Source of the DNA: Cyclobacterium plantarum
Lineage (GTDB): Bacteria > Bacteroidota > Bacteroidia > Cytophagales > Cyclobacteriaceae
Assembly: GCF_011290685.1 (NCBI RefSeq)
Contig: NZ_JAANYN010000007.1
Span: forward strand, 1 to 64,000
Length of the DNA stretch: 64,000 nucleotides
Reading direction: 5' to 3'
Within the stretch, counting starts at the first letter, position 1; each line of letters starts with the position of its first letter. The notes under the pieces are model-generated. The model had not been told where the DNA came from and ran no database searches. It saw only the letters and a program-made list of their open reading frames with translations. A program made the position numbers and the translations under genes. Positions 1 through 7,840 of the stretch are shown in pieces.

Positions 1-101
1 TTTTCGGGGTTTTTGAATTAAATTACCTCTATTTAATTCATTGTATATCAGTTTTTTAGGGATTCAGAAAGAAGCCCTATTTTGATAACGTTGACGAATA
101 A

Positions 102-130
102 AGAGAAGGTAAATTAGCTTTACCTTCTCT
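102..130 (-). terminator. Hairpin downstream of the FAH-family gene
   Basis: A perfect 12-bp inverted repeat (102-113 with 119-130) encloses a 5-base loop. It lies about 30 bases past the stop codon of the leftward hydrolase gene. Read leftward it is followed only by TTATTCGTC, so the T-tract is weak. It could be a terminator or an RNA 3'-end stabiliser. The remaining first 100 bases hold no gene that I can support. Confidence 0.4.
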
Positions 131-160
131 ATCATTAAAATGTGCTTTGATAAAGTTACC

Positions 161-1015
161 TTACAACTCCTCTACCTTTTGCCTTGAAACACCCAGCCCA
201 TCAATTCCCAGCTCGACCACATCCCCGGCTTTGAGATAAGTTGGCGGCTTTAGCCCCATTCCTACACCGGCGGGTGTTCCGGTACTGATAATGTCCCCCG
301 GAAGCAAACTCATGTACTGACTGATGTAGCTTACCAGCTGAGGTACGTTGAACACCAGGTCTGAGGTATAGCTATCCTGCATGATTTTACCATTTACCTT
401 TAACCAAAGCCTTAAATCATGCGGGTCCTTTATCTCATCCCTGCTCACCAGATAAGGCCCTACCGGAGCAAAAGTATCACAACTCTTACCTTTTACCCAT
501 TGCCCACCGTGATTCAATTGAAAATCCCTTTCACTGACATCATTGTGTAAAACATACCCGAACACATGGTCCATGGCTTCGGATTCGGAAACATAACTGG
601 CCTTCTTACCAATGACAATGGCCAATTCTACCTCCCAGTCAGTAGCTTTAGATTTTTTTGGGATGACAATGGGGTCAAAAGGCCCCGTCAGCGCAGAGGT
701 TGCTTTCATGAATAAAACCGGTTGCTTAGGTACTTCCATTCCGCTTTCTTTGGCGTGAAGGGAATAATTCAAGCCCACGCACATGATTTTGGATGGGAAA
801 GGAACCGGTGAACCCAGTCTTTCGCCATCAGTTATCTCCGGGCATTGGTCTTCATGGACATTCAGCCATTCCTCCAACTCCTTTAAACTTTCGCCCTTTC
901 CTAAAAAATCAGCGGTCCAATCGAAGCCGGAAGCGGAGCAATCCAACTTCTTTCCCTTGGCTGTCACTATTCCAGGCCTTTCCTGACCAGCTTTTCCAAA
1001 TCTTATCAATTTCAT
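161..1015 (-). CDS. Fumarylacetoacetate hydrolase (FAH) family protein
   Basis: The 284-residue protein has a short N-terminal domain (about 1-70) and an FAH core. Visible core motifs are the Glu pair in DWEVELAIVIG (126-136), NDVSERDFQ (158-166) with a metal-ligand Asp, KSCDTFAPVGP (177-187) and STGTPAGVG (244-252). The family uses a divalent metal to hydrolyse or decarboxylate 2,4-dioxo acids. Length and motifs fit the branch that includes 2,4-diketo-3-deoxy-L-fuconate hydrolase. The dehydrogenase 23 bases upstream on the same strand is the partner expected in an oxidative sugar-acid pathway such as L-fuconate. The substrate assignment is inference from this pairing; the family call is firm. 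Confidence 0.85.
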   Translation of the reverse strand: MKLIRFGKAGQERPGIVTAKGKKLDCSASGFDWTADFLGKGESLKELEEWLNVHEDQCPEITDGERLGSPVPFPSKIMCVGLNYSLHAKESGMEVPKQPVLFMKATSALTGPFDPIVIPKKSKATDWEVELAIVIGKKASYVSESEAMDHVFGYVLHNDVSERDFQLNHGGQWVKGKSCDTFAPVGPYLVSRDEIKDPHDLRLWLKVNGKIMQDSYTSDLVFNVPQLVSYISQYMSLLPGDIISTGTPAGVGMGLKPPTYLKAGDVVELGIDGLGVSRQKVEEL

Positions 1016-1038
1016 TGGTTTTCCTTTTTGTTTATTGT

Positions 1039-1797
1039 TTACATTTTTAATTTACAAAATCCTCCGTCTACCAGATAGTCTGCTCCTGTGAGGAAAGCAG
1101 CCTCATCGGAAGCCAAAAAATAAGCCATATTGGCCACTTCTTCCGGACTTCCCATCCTGCCCACCGGCTGCGTAGCTGCCAATTGATCAAATACTTCCCT
1201 TTCTTTTCCCGGATAGGTTTTTGAAAGGTAGTCATCTACAAATGGTGTATGAATCCTGGCCGGAGAAATGGCATTGCACCTGATATTGTCTTTTACATAA
1301 TCCCTGGCAATGGTAAGGGTCATGTTAAGGACGGCTCCCTTCGACATGGAATAGGCAAAACGGTCGGGTATCCCCATGGTTGCAGCTACAGATGCCATAT
1401 TGATAATAACTCCCCCGCCCTGTGATTTCATCCTGCCGATCACAGCCCGGGAGCAATTGTATACCCCCTTTACATTTACCGCAAACAAGCGGTCCAGGTC
1501 TGCCTCCTCTGTTGTCTCCAGATTACCAATATGTGAAACACCGGCATTGTTCACCAATACATCCAGGTTTCCTTCAATGCTATCAATGACTTCTTTAACC
1601 TGCTCCTGATCCGATACATCGGTCAGCTTAAAATCCACCTTTAAACCTTCGTTGGTCAATTCATCTGCTACCTTTTGTCCGTTTTCACGATTAAAATCCA
1701 GCAAGTAAACCCTTGATCCTGCTGCGGCAAACTTTCGGACGATAGCCAATCCAATTCCGCTGGCCCCTCCGGTTACCAAAATATTCTTTTCATTCAT
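1039..1797 (-). CDS. Short-chain dehydrogenase/reductase (SDR)
   Basis: This is a classical SDR of 252 residues. It has the cofactor loop TGGASGIG (9-16), an acidic residue after beta-2 (LLDFN, D34) favouring NAD over NADP, NNAG (83-86), a catalytic Ser (MAS, 136) and the YxxxK pair (Y149, K153). It is co-directional with the FAH-family gene, 23 bases apart, so the two probably form an operon. In oxidative L-fucose or related deoxy-sugar catabolism an SDR makes the 2,4-diketo acid that an FAH enzyme cleaves; that role is inferred. The ATG start at 1797 abuts a dispersed repeat (1798-1933) also found before two other genes in this window. Confidence 0.85.
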   Translation of the reverse strand: MNEKNILVTGGASGIGLAIVRKFAAAGSRVYLLDFNRENGQKVADELTNEGLKVDFKLTDVSDQEQVKEVIDSIEGNLDVLVNNAGVSHIGNLETTEEADLDRLFAVNVKGVYNCSRAVIGRMKSQGGGVIINMASVAATMGIPDRFAYSMSKGAVLNMTLTIARDYVKDNIRCNAISPARIHTPFVDDYLSKTYPGKEREVFDQLAATQPVGRMGSPEEVANMAYFLASDEAAFLTGADYLVDGGFCKLKM

Positions 1798-1933
1798 GTG
1801 TCTATAATTTGTTCTTTAATGGCCACATGCCCGCCCGGATGATGCCAGTCGGACGGGGAATCTCGCTATGATAATCATCCCACTGTGTGACGTTTTCGTC
1901 ATGCCTGCCTGCGGTAGGCAGGCTCGATTTCAT
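1798..1933 (-). repeat. Start-codon-associated dispersed repeat, copy 3
   Basis: Read on the minus strand this 136-base element begins ATGAAATCGAGC and ends immediately before the SDR start codon. Setting aside a GC palindrome inserted after base 12, it aligns with 10448-10549 and 11426-11549. Shared blocks are three ATG triplets at the same spacing (offsets 1, 13, 37), GGGATGAT, a CCGACTGGC block and a final GGCCATTAAA-rich tail. It is bounded by a perfect 12-base direct repeat TAGACACATGAA (1929-1940 and 1793-1804). A 43-codon frame (1933 down to 1802) stays open, but the palindrome changes its frame, so a conserved peptide is unlikely. Confidence 0.65.
1903..1923. repeat. GC-rich intergenic palindrome
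   Basis: GCCTGCCT (1903-1910) pairs with AGGCAGGC (1916-1923) around a 5-base loop. It sits inside the start-codon-associated repeat at a point where the other two copies have nothing, so it looks like a secondary insertion. A related CCTGCC/GGCAGG core recurs at 11475-11488. Confidence 0.7.
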
Positions 1934-1992
1934 GTGTCTAATATTTCCTTTGGTTTATTGCTATTCTATTTAACTGTATGCTGATAAAAAAA

Positions 1993-2868
1993 TCAATCTC
2001 CCAGCATGGGAAAAAGCTTCTTCAGCTCCTCATCAGAGGGCTGCGAACCATACTCACACACCTCAAAAGCCTCTGCATATTGTACCTCCTTTGCCCTTTC
2101 GGCCCCATACCATTTTGCAAGACTTAGTCTTACTGCGGGAGAAATGCTGCCAAATCGCTTTCCTTTCAACCATTCTTTTCGCGCTTCTTTTCCTTCCGGT
2201 ACTTCATCGGCATAGCCACCAATCCAGGGCAACCACTCATAAAATTGGGATTCGTGCGCATCCATTCCGTCAATTTTTTTATCGATCACCGAACTGATAT
2301 CAATGGCTACATGTGGTTCGAAAGGGTTGGGCTTTTGAAAATGATCCTGAAAATACAGGAAAACCGGATTCTTGTCCAAAGCAGGGGTATCCGGAGCAAT
2401 GTTGGGAACACCCACCATATAGGCTGCATCCTGAACCAGCACTCCGGTATAGCGGTGATCCGGATGATAGTCATTGGGGCGGGGCGCAATCACCACATCA
2501 GCATCCCATTCCCTGATTTTCCGAATGATCTGCAACCTGATTTCAAGCGTTGGCAACAATTCCCCATCATGGTTGTCCAGTACATCGTATTCCACACCGA
2601 GCCTTCTCGCCACCTCCTGGGTTTCTGCTATTCGGCGCTTGGCCAACATCCCACCACCCTCTTCCATGTGTCCGGCATCTCCATTGGTCACTGAAACAAA
2701 TTTGACCTTATGCCCCATGGCCACAAAAAGGGAAGCTGTCCCTCCTCCTTTGATATCGCAATCATCAGGATGAGCTCCAATCATGATGATCCTCAATGGG
2801 CCGTCCTGCGCCATAGTAAAGGAAATGGAAAATATACAAAATATTAATCCGAGGAATTTTGATTTCAT
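1993..2868 (-). CDS. Secreted PIG-L (LmbE-type) deacetylase family protein
   Basis: The ATG at 2868 is preferred over an upstream one at 2913 because it puts a normal signal peptide at the N terminus (basic residues, about 13 hydrophobic residues, cleavage near SFTMAQ). That gives 291 residues. The Zn motif AHPDD lies at 32-36 and the third ligand in HPDH at 135-138, as in N-acetylglucosaminyl deacetylases such as MshB and PIG-L. The substrate is probably an N-acetylated sugar in the periplasm or outside the cell; the sequence does not say which. It runs in the same direction as the SDR/FAH pair but is separated from it by a repeat. Confidence 0.85.
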   Translation of the reverse strand: MKSKFLGLIFCIFSISFTMAQDGPLRIIMIGAHPDDCDIKGGGTASLFVAMGHKVKFVSVTNGDAGHMEEGGGMLAKRRIAETQEVARRLGVEYDVLDNHDGELLPTLEIRLQIIRKIREWDADVVIAPRPNDYHPDHRYTGVLVQDAAYMVGVPNIAPDTPALDKNPVFLYFQDHFQKPNPFEPHVAIDISSVIDKKIDGMDAHESQFYEWLPWIGGYADEVPEGKEARKEWLKGKRFGSISPAVRLSLAKWYGAERAKEVQYAEAFEVCEYGSQPSDEELKKLFPMLGD

Positions 2869-2964
2869 AGCTTTATTATTGGTTCGTAAAAGATAAAGGT
2901 TGAAGTTAGTCATTTCGACCTATTTTGCCAATCCCAAAATTCAAATTATCCCTGAATTCTCCGC

Positions 2965-2992
2965 TTTGCCCGAAACTTATTCCTTATCTTTG
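2965..2992 (+). promoter_or_regulatory. Predicted Bacteroidota-type promoter of serS
   Basis: TTTG (2965-2968) and TATCTTTG (2985-2992) are separated by 16 bases. They match the Bacteroidota primary sigma consensus TTTG-N17-20-TAnnTTTG, except that the spacer is one base short. The implied transcript would start about 35 bases before the serS ATG. Confidence 0.6.
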
Positions 2993-3032
2993 CATCCTGA
3001 ATTTTGAAACGAAAATATAGCCCACAAGATAT

Positions 3033-4310
3033 ATGCTTCAGGTTAATGAGATAAGAGAACGTTTTGACCATGCCTGCGAAGGATTAAAAAAAAGAAACCT
3101 GAAAAATCCGGAAAGCCTGCTCCATCAGGTTTTGGAATTGGACGATCAAAGAAAACAAATCCAGCTGGAAAGGGATGGACTACAAGCTGAATCCAATGCC
3201 CTGGCCAGGCAGATTGGTCAACTCATGAAAGCAGGGGAAAAAGAAGCAGCTGAAAAAACCAAAGAGCGGACAGCGGCCATCAAAAGCCAGGTGAAAATTT
3301 TGGAGGAGGATTATATTACTACTGAAAAAAGCCTGACCCAACTGCTTTATACCATCCCCAATGTCCCTCATCATACAGTACCGGCAGGAAAAACCGCCGA
3401 AGACAATGAGGAGATCCTTCAAAATGGGAAACTTCCTGATCTTGAGCCAGACTATAAATTGCCTCATTGGGATTTGATCAAAAAATATGACATCGTTGAT
3501 TTCGAATTAGGAGTAAAAATAACCGGGGCGGGCTTTCCTGTTTATAAAGGAAAAGGTGCCAAACTGCAGCGAGCCCTGATCAATTTTTTTCTGGATGAGG
3601 CGGAAAAAGCCGGTTACGACGAGGTCCAACCCCCTGTACTGATCAACGAAGAAAGTGGTTATGCCACAGGCCAACTCCCCGACAAGGAAGGCCAAATGTA
3701 CCTGGCGACAGGGGACGGGCTTTACCTTATCCCTACCGCTGAAGTACCCATCACCAATATGTACCGCAATGAAATGCTTTCAGAAGCTGATCTTCCCAAA
3801 AAAAATGTTGGCTACACCCCTTGCTTCAGAAGAGAAGCAGGTAATTGGGGAGCACATGTCAGGGGTTTAAATCGGTTGCACCAGTTTGACAAAGTAGAAA
3901 TTGTCCAAATCACCCATCCCGACCATTCTTACCAAACTTTGGAAGCCATGAGTCTGCATGTGCAGGGTTTGTTGCAAAAACTGGAATTGCCCTATCGGGT
4001 ACTAAGATTGTGTGGTGGAGACATGGGCTTTACAGCTGCCCTAACCTATGATATGGAGGTGTTTTCTGCAGCCCAGGAAAGGTGGCTGGAGGTCAGTTCT
4101 GTAAGTAACTTTGAAACTTACCAGTCCAATCGGTTGAAACTCCGGTTTAAAAATGAAAATAAAAAAACCGTTTTGGCCCATACCCTAAACGGGAGTGCGC
4201 TGGCATTACCCAGGATTGTTGCCGCGCTACTGGAAAATAATCAAAGTAAAAAAGGTATAAAAATGCCCGAGGTATTGGTACCTTACCTGGGTTTTGAATG
4301 GATTTCCTGA
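3033..4310 (+). CDS. serS: Seryl-tRNA synthetase
   Basis: The class II synthetase charges tRNA-Ser in the cytoplasm. The 425-residue length is normal for bacterial SerRS. The N-terminal long coiled-coil arm that grips the tRNA long variable arm is visible as charged heptad-like sequence (about 30-110). Motif 2 is TPCFRREAGNWG (about 260-272) and motif 3 is LNGSALALPR (about 385-395). The ATG at 3033 sits about 40 bases behind a good promoter. It is a monocistronic gene facing a convergent neighbour only 30 bases away. A weak hairpin-like stretch lies between them but I see no convincing terminator. Confidence 0.98.
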   Translation: MLQVNEIRERFDHACEGLKKRNLKNPESLLHQVLELDDQRKQIQLERDGLQAESNALARQIGQLMKAGEKEAAEKTKERTAAIKSQVKILEEDYITTEKSLTQLLYTIPNVPHHTVPAGKTAEDNEEILQNGKLPDLEPDYKLPHWDLIKKYDIVDFELGVKITGAGFPVYKGKGAKLQRALINFFLDEAEKAGYDEVQPPVLINEESGYATGQLPDKEGQMYLATGDGLYLIPTAEVPITNMYRNEMLSEADLPKKNVGYTPCFRREAGNWGAHVRGLNRLHQFDKVEIVQITHPDHSYQTLEAMSLHVQGLLQKLELPYRVLRLCGGDMGFTAALTYDMEVFSAAQERWLEVSSVSNFETYQSNRLKLRFKNENKKTVLAHTLNGSALALPRIVAALLENNQSKKGIKMPEVLVPYLGFEWIS

Positions 4311-4340
4311 TTCATTTGAACCACTTCACTAAAAGCGGTT

Positions 4341-5402
4341 TTATATTCCCAATCTTTCTTTCCAATCCTGAACTTCCCGGAAGGCCAGATCAATTTGTTG
4401 TTGATGACCGCTGCTAAGGGGCTGCTCTGCCCTTCGACTGCGTAGTTCCAGGTTCAGACCGGATTTATTCAGGTAATACCGGGATGATAATTGATAATTA
4501 ACCGTAATTTTAGATTCCATTTCCCTTAATTTTTCCTGAAGCCAGTCTACTTCTGCCCTTTTCTCCGGGTTGTCGGCATGTTGGCATAGCCAGGCAATTA
4601 CCTCCGGATAATAATTACCTGCAATAGGAGATAATCCTGCGCCTCCGGCGCGCAGTGAAGCTACAGCGCTCCCAATATGCGCATTATAAATACCGAGATC
4701 AGATCCCTGAGATCGGTGAAGTTTTTTACGAATGTGTTCGATGTCTTCTGTGGTGTCTTTGTGATAAACCAATCGCCCGGTATCCAAAAGGAAATCCAGT
4801 ACCTCCAATGACAATATCCTTTTGTATGGACTTGGGCATTCGTAGGTACCCAGAGCCATGGACTTGGTTTGATTCAAATAGGCCTCCAGGCGGCGCATCA
4901 TTATTTCGTCTGTTTCTGTAGGTTCTGCAAAATGAGAAGTAATCAAAATGACTGCATCAACTCCTGTATCAACTAATTTTTCTGAAAATTCTGCCATCTC
5001 AAAGGTATTTTTACCGAAAGACCCGGTAGCAACCACCGGGTAGCGGCCATTTACCTGCTTTACTACTGTTTTTGTTACCTTTAACCGTTCCTCAGGGCTC
5101 AGGTCATACATTTCACTACTCAGGCAATTGGCGAAAAATCCTCTTGCACCGGCCTCCAGGTAATGATCCGTAAGGGCTTTCAGCCCCTTATAGTCCACTG
5201 ATTTGTCTTTTTTGTAGGGCGTTAACATGACAGGCACAAAGGATTTTTCCTTCATAGATTCCTTATTGAAGTTTTGGGCATGCAGTCCAAAATCCGGTGT
5301 TAGGCCCGCTGCGACCCCTATAACCATTTTCTTCATGAAGTTTCGCCTTTTCTTTACATCATTGGTCTTCTTTAATTCCATAGCATTCAACAATTTTGGC
5401 AT
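4341..5402 (-). CDS. Dihydrodipicolinate synthase/N-acetylneuraminate lyase family protein with Tat signal
   Basis: The 353-residue protein has a DapA/NanA-type TIM barrel: GARGFFANCLSSEMYDLS (usual GTTGE-like phosphate loop region), ATGSFG, TYECPSP (position of the catalytic Tyr) and VYHKDTTEDI (Schiff-base Lys region). The N terminus carries KKRRNFMKKMVIG, a twin-arginine motif followed by a hydrophobic stretch and FGLHAQN as likely cleavage region. This suggests export as a folded protein, which is unusual for the family. The start could be 5402 or 5381; both keep the RR pair. The substrate is probably a sugar acid or sialic-acid-like compound rather than lysine biosynthesis; that is inference from export. 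Confidence 0.8.
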   Translation of the reverse strand: MPKLLNAMELKKTNDVKKRRNFMKKMVIGVAAGLTPDFGLHAQNFNKESMKEKSFVPVMLTPYKKDKSVDYKGLKALTDHYLEAGARGFFANCLSSEMYDLSPEERLKVTKTVVKQVNGRYPVVATGSFGKNTFEMAEFSEKLVDTGVDAVILITSHFAEPTETDEIMMRRLEAYLNQTKSMALGTYECPSPYKRILSLEVLDFLLDTGRLVYHKDTTEDIEHIRKKLHRSQGSDLGIYNAHIGSAVASLRAGGAGLSPIAGNYYPEVIAWLCQHADNPEKRAEVDWLQEKLREMESKITVNYQLSSRYYLNKSGLNLELRSRRAEQPLSSGHQQQIDLAFREVQDWKERLGI

Positions 5403-5524
5403 GTGGATTTATTTTCTCCAATTTTCCATTACGGCAATAAAGGAAAAAACCTATATTATAGGTACCCGTCATTCGGTAAAAAAGACTAATCTCCGGTAAA
5501 CAAGGAATTAAATTAATACTGTAT

Positions 5525-5558
5525 TTGCAGACAAAAATCACCTCTATGCCTATATTTG
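5525..5558 (+). promoter_or_regulatory. Possible promoter of the ccm cluster, nearly leaderless
   Basis: TATATTTG (5551-5558) matches the TAnnTTTG box exactly. The nearest upstream TTG (5525-5527) is 23 bases away, slightly too far. If used, the transcript would begin only a few bases before the ccmB ATG at 5566. Confidence 0.4.
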
Positions 5559-5565
5559 CCTCCCA

Positions 5566-6231
5566 ATGTGGAAGGAAATTGTCATACTGGTAAAAAAAGA
5601 AGCCCTTTTGGAGTGGCGGCAAAAGTATGCCATCAACGGCATACTTCTGTACGTTATCAGTGCGGTCTTTACGGCTTACCTGAGTATGGGGGCTGGTTCC
5701 GGATCCCTGCAGGTTCCGGTTTGGAATGCGCTGTATTGGATCATCATTTTATTTTCTTCGGTAAATGCCGTAGCCAAAAGCTTTGTCCAGGAGCACCAGG
5801 CAAGGCAATTGTATTATTACATGATCGCCTCCCCGGAAGCCATCATATTATCCAAAACCATTTACAATACCCTGCTAACCCTGGTACTGGCCTTATTGGG
5901 ATATGTGGTTTTTGGCCTGGTCTTTGGAAATCCCGTAGCCGATAAACCGCTTTTCATGCTGAACCTGCTGCTGGGAGCCATGGGCTTTTCGGCTTCCCTG
6001 ACCATGGTCTCTGCCATCGCCTCAAAAGCAGGAAACAACGGCACATTGATGGCAATTTTGAGTTTCCCGGTATTGATCCCCATCTTATTAATGGCCATTC
6101 AGGTTTCAAAAAACGCCATTGATGGATTAGACAGGGAGATTAATTTGGAAAAAATCCTCACTTTACTGGCAATCAATGCCCTTGTAACCGCCAGTGCCTA
6201 TATCCTTTTCCCTTATCTTTGGAGAAGCTGA
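5566..6231 (+). CDS. ccmB: Heme exporter membrane protein CcmB
   Basis: The 221-residue protein matches the usual CcmB size. It has about six hydrophobic segments and an early cytoplasmic EALLEWRQKYAI stretch typical of CcmB. CcmB is the membrane part of the CcmAB ABC transporter that drives release of holo-CcmE during cytochrome c maturation (system I). The ATPase gene ccmA is not in this window. ccmC follows after 232 bases, which is long for an operon. That gap contains a TAnnTTTG-like box (6328-6335) without a clear partner TTG, so ccmC onward may also have its own promoter. Confidence 0.9.
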   Translation: MWKEIVILVKKEALLEWRQKYAINGILLYVISAVFTAYLSMGAGSGSLQVPVWNALYWIIILFSSVNAVAKSFVQEHQARQLYYYMIASPEAIILSKTIYNTLLTLVLALLGYVVFGLVFGNPVADKPLFMLNLLLGAMGFSASLTMVSAIASKAGNNGTLMAILSFPVLIPILLMAIQVSKNAIDGLDREINLEKILTLLAINALVTASAYILFPYLWRS

Positions 6232-6463
6232 TCTGCGATTTGCAAACAATTAAAACCGACTTACTACCTGATTTTTACCGGTGAGCAAATAAACTGGATA
6301 AAAGTATATTAATCCCTTTTTAAAACTTAATTTTGTACCCGGATTCAAGGAGTCAATTGCTTGTCTCACCGATTTACATTTCCCCTATTTGCCAATCAGG
6401 ACTGGGGATTTACAGATGTAATAGCAGGCAGGATAACTGGCCCAGGCAATTAAACGCTTAAAT

Positions 6464-7138
6464 ATGAAAGCTTATTGGTGGAAAGTTTTGGCCATTGCCT
6501 TATTGGCATACACTTTAACCGCAGGTTTGTTGATTGACGTGCCCAGGTTACCCATTTTGAATGAGACCATCAGGGCATTGTTTTTCCATGTTACCATGTG
6601 GTTTGGCATGATATTGATGCTTGTGGTCGCCGTTTATTACGGCATCAAACACCTGCAGACAGGAGACCTGGCCCATGATGACATGGCGGTGGAATTTACC
6701 AATGCTGCCATTCTTTTCGGGGTGGTGGGGATTACCACAGGCATGGTGTGGGCCAAATTCACCTGGGGGGATTATTGGACCAATGATCCAAAGTTAAACG
6801 CATCCGCCATTGGACTATTGATGTATTTTGCCTATCTGGTATTGAGAAACTCCCTTACGGATGTGTATCAGCGAGCAAAAATCAGTGCCGTGTACAGTAT
6901 TTTTGCCTTTGCCGCCTTTATTCCCCTGATATTTATATTACCCAGACTTACGGACAGTCTACATCCCGGAAACGGGGGCAATCCGGGATTTAACGCTTAT
7001 GATATGGATAGCAATTTGAGAAAAGTATTTTATCCTGCAATCATAGGCTGGACCCTGCTCGGAGCATGGATAAGTACCATAAGGGTAAGGATCAGACGCC
7101 TGGAAAGAAAAATGGAAGATAAATTGATCAATCAATAA
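6464..7138 (+). CDS. ccmC: Heme-handling protein CcmC
   Basis: CcmC loads heme onto the chaperone CcmE in the periplasmic face of the inner membrane. The 224-residue protein has six hydrophobic segments. The two external His ligands are plausible in FFHVTMW (H42) and DSLHPGNG. The Trp-rich signature, WGxWWxWD in proteobacteria, reads WGDYWTND here (101-108): W105 stays, but two Trp positions are Tyr and Asn. The gene runs directly into the small ccmD-like gene (one base between stop and ATG), so ccmC to ccmF form an operon. Confidence 0.93.
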   Translation: MKAYWWKVLAIALLAYTLTAGLLIDVPRLPILNETIRALFFHVTMWFGMILMLVVAVYYGIKHLQTGDLAHDDMAVEFTNAAILFGVVGITTGMVWAKFTWGDYWTNDPKLNASAIGLLMYFAYLVLRNSLTDVYQRAKISAVYSIFAFAAFIPLIFILPRLTDSLHPGNGGNPGFNAYDMDSNLRKVFYPAIIGWTLLGAWISTIRVRIRRLERKMEDKLINQ

Positions 7139-7139
7139 T

Positions 7140-7382
7140 ATGAAAAAATGTATCGTCATCCTGCTTTTGATTGTAAGCTTTTCGGTAAAAGCTCAGGACA
7201 AAATTGGTATAACAGAAGAGGATTACCAGAATTCAAGTGTCCAAATGGCCGACGGGATGAGGTCGGAAGGAAAAATCTATGTGTTAGTTGCCATAATTGG
7301 AATTGTTTTGGGTGGTATTTTGGTTTATGTGATACAGACCGACAGAAAGATCAGCGGACTGGAAGAAAAATTTAAAAATTAG
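7140..7382 (+). CDS. Small CcmD-like membrane protein
   Basis: The product has 80 residues. It starts with a signal peptide-like segment (KKCIVILLLIVSFSVKAQ), then a short exposed stretch, then one transmembrane helix (about 47-66: YVLVAIIGIVLGGILVYVI), and a charged cytoplasmic tail. In system I operons a small one-helix protein, CcmD, lies between ccmC and ccmE and helps release holo-CcmE. Position, size and topology fit, though the additional signal sequence differs from the E. coli form. Sequence similarity alone would not identify it. An overlapping frame (7148-7375) is a shadow. Confidence 0.75.
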   Translation: MKKCIVILLLIVSFSVKAQDKIGITEEDYQNSSVQMADGMRSEGKIYVLVAIIGIVLGGILVYVIQTDRKISGLEEKFKN

Positions 7383-7385
7383 ACC

Positions 7386-7802
7386 ATGAAAAGAGGACAT
7401 ATTATTGGCTTGGGTATCATAGGAGTAGCCATAATCATCATCATCACTTCCATAGGTGATGCCAGTACGTATGAAAGTTTTTCTACAGCCAAATCCATGG
7501 CCAAAAATGGTAACACAGCCGCCATTCATGTAGTAGGCGAGTTAAAAAAAGACCAGAGTGGTCAGGTAGTGGGCATAGAAGTAGGAGAAGACAAAACATC
7601 CTTCACCTTTGTCATGGTGGACAATGACGGAACAGAACAGGAAGTATATTACAATGAGCCCGTTCCTGCAGACTTTATCCGGTCTGAGCAGGTAGTAGTC
7701 ATCGGTACCTATAAAACCGATAAAATGTTTGTGGCTGATAAAATCCTCATGAAGTGTCCCTCAAAATATCAGGAAACAGACGTGAAAACTACTTCATCTT
7801 AA
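7386..7802 (+). CDS. ccmE: Cytochrome c maturation heme chaperone CcmE, Cys-type
   Basis: The protein has an N-terminal signal anchor (about 5-22) and an OB-fold domain (138 residues in all). CcmE binds heme covalently and delivers it to CcmF. In proteobacteria the heme ligand is His in HxxxY; here the equivalent motif is CPSKY (C124 to Y128), the CxxxY form known from archaea and Desulfovibrio. The rest of the fold is recognisable (VGELKKD, YYNEPVPADF, VVVIGTYK, FVADKILMK). It starts three bases after the ccmD-like stop codon and is in the same operon as ccmF. Confidence 0.93.
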   Translation: MKRGHIIGLGIIGVAIIIIITSIGDASTYESFSTAKSMAKNGNTAAIHVVGELKKDQSGQVVGIEVGEDKTSFTFVMVDNDGTEQEVYYNEPVPADFIRSEQVVVIGTYKTDKMFVADKILMKCPSKYQETDVKTTSS

Positions 7803-7840
7803 CACTTTCGGGATCTGTTACATTTTAAAAGAATTTAAAC

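Noticed and set aside
2245-2694. 149-codon plus-strand frame
   Set aside because: It is antisense to the PIG-L deacetylase gene; the real gene has a signal peptide and a zinc motif.
4311-4340. Possible terminator between serS and the aldolase gene
   Set aside because: The stem AACCAC/GCGGTT has a mismatch and no good T-tract, so it is too weak to claim.
7148-7375. 75-codon frame overlapping the ccmD-like gene
   Set aside because: It is in a shifted frame; the 7140 frame has a signal peptide and a membrane helix and abuts ccmC and ccmE properly.
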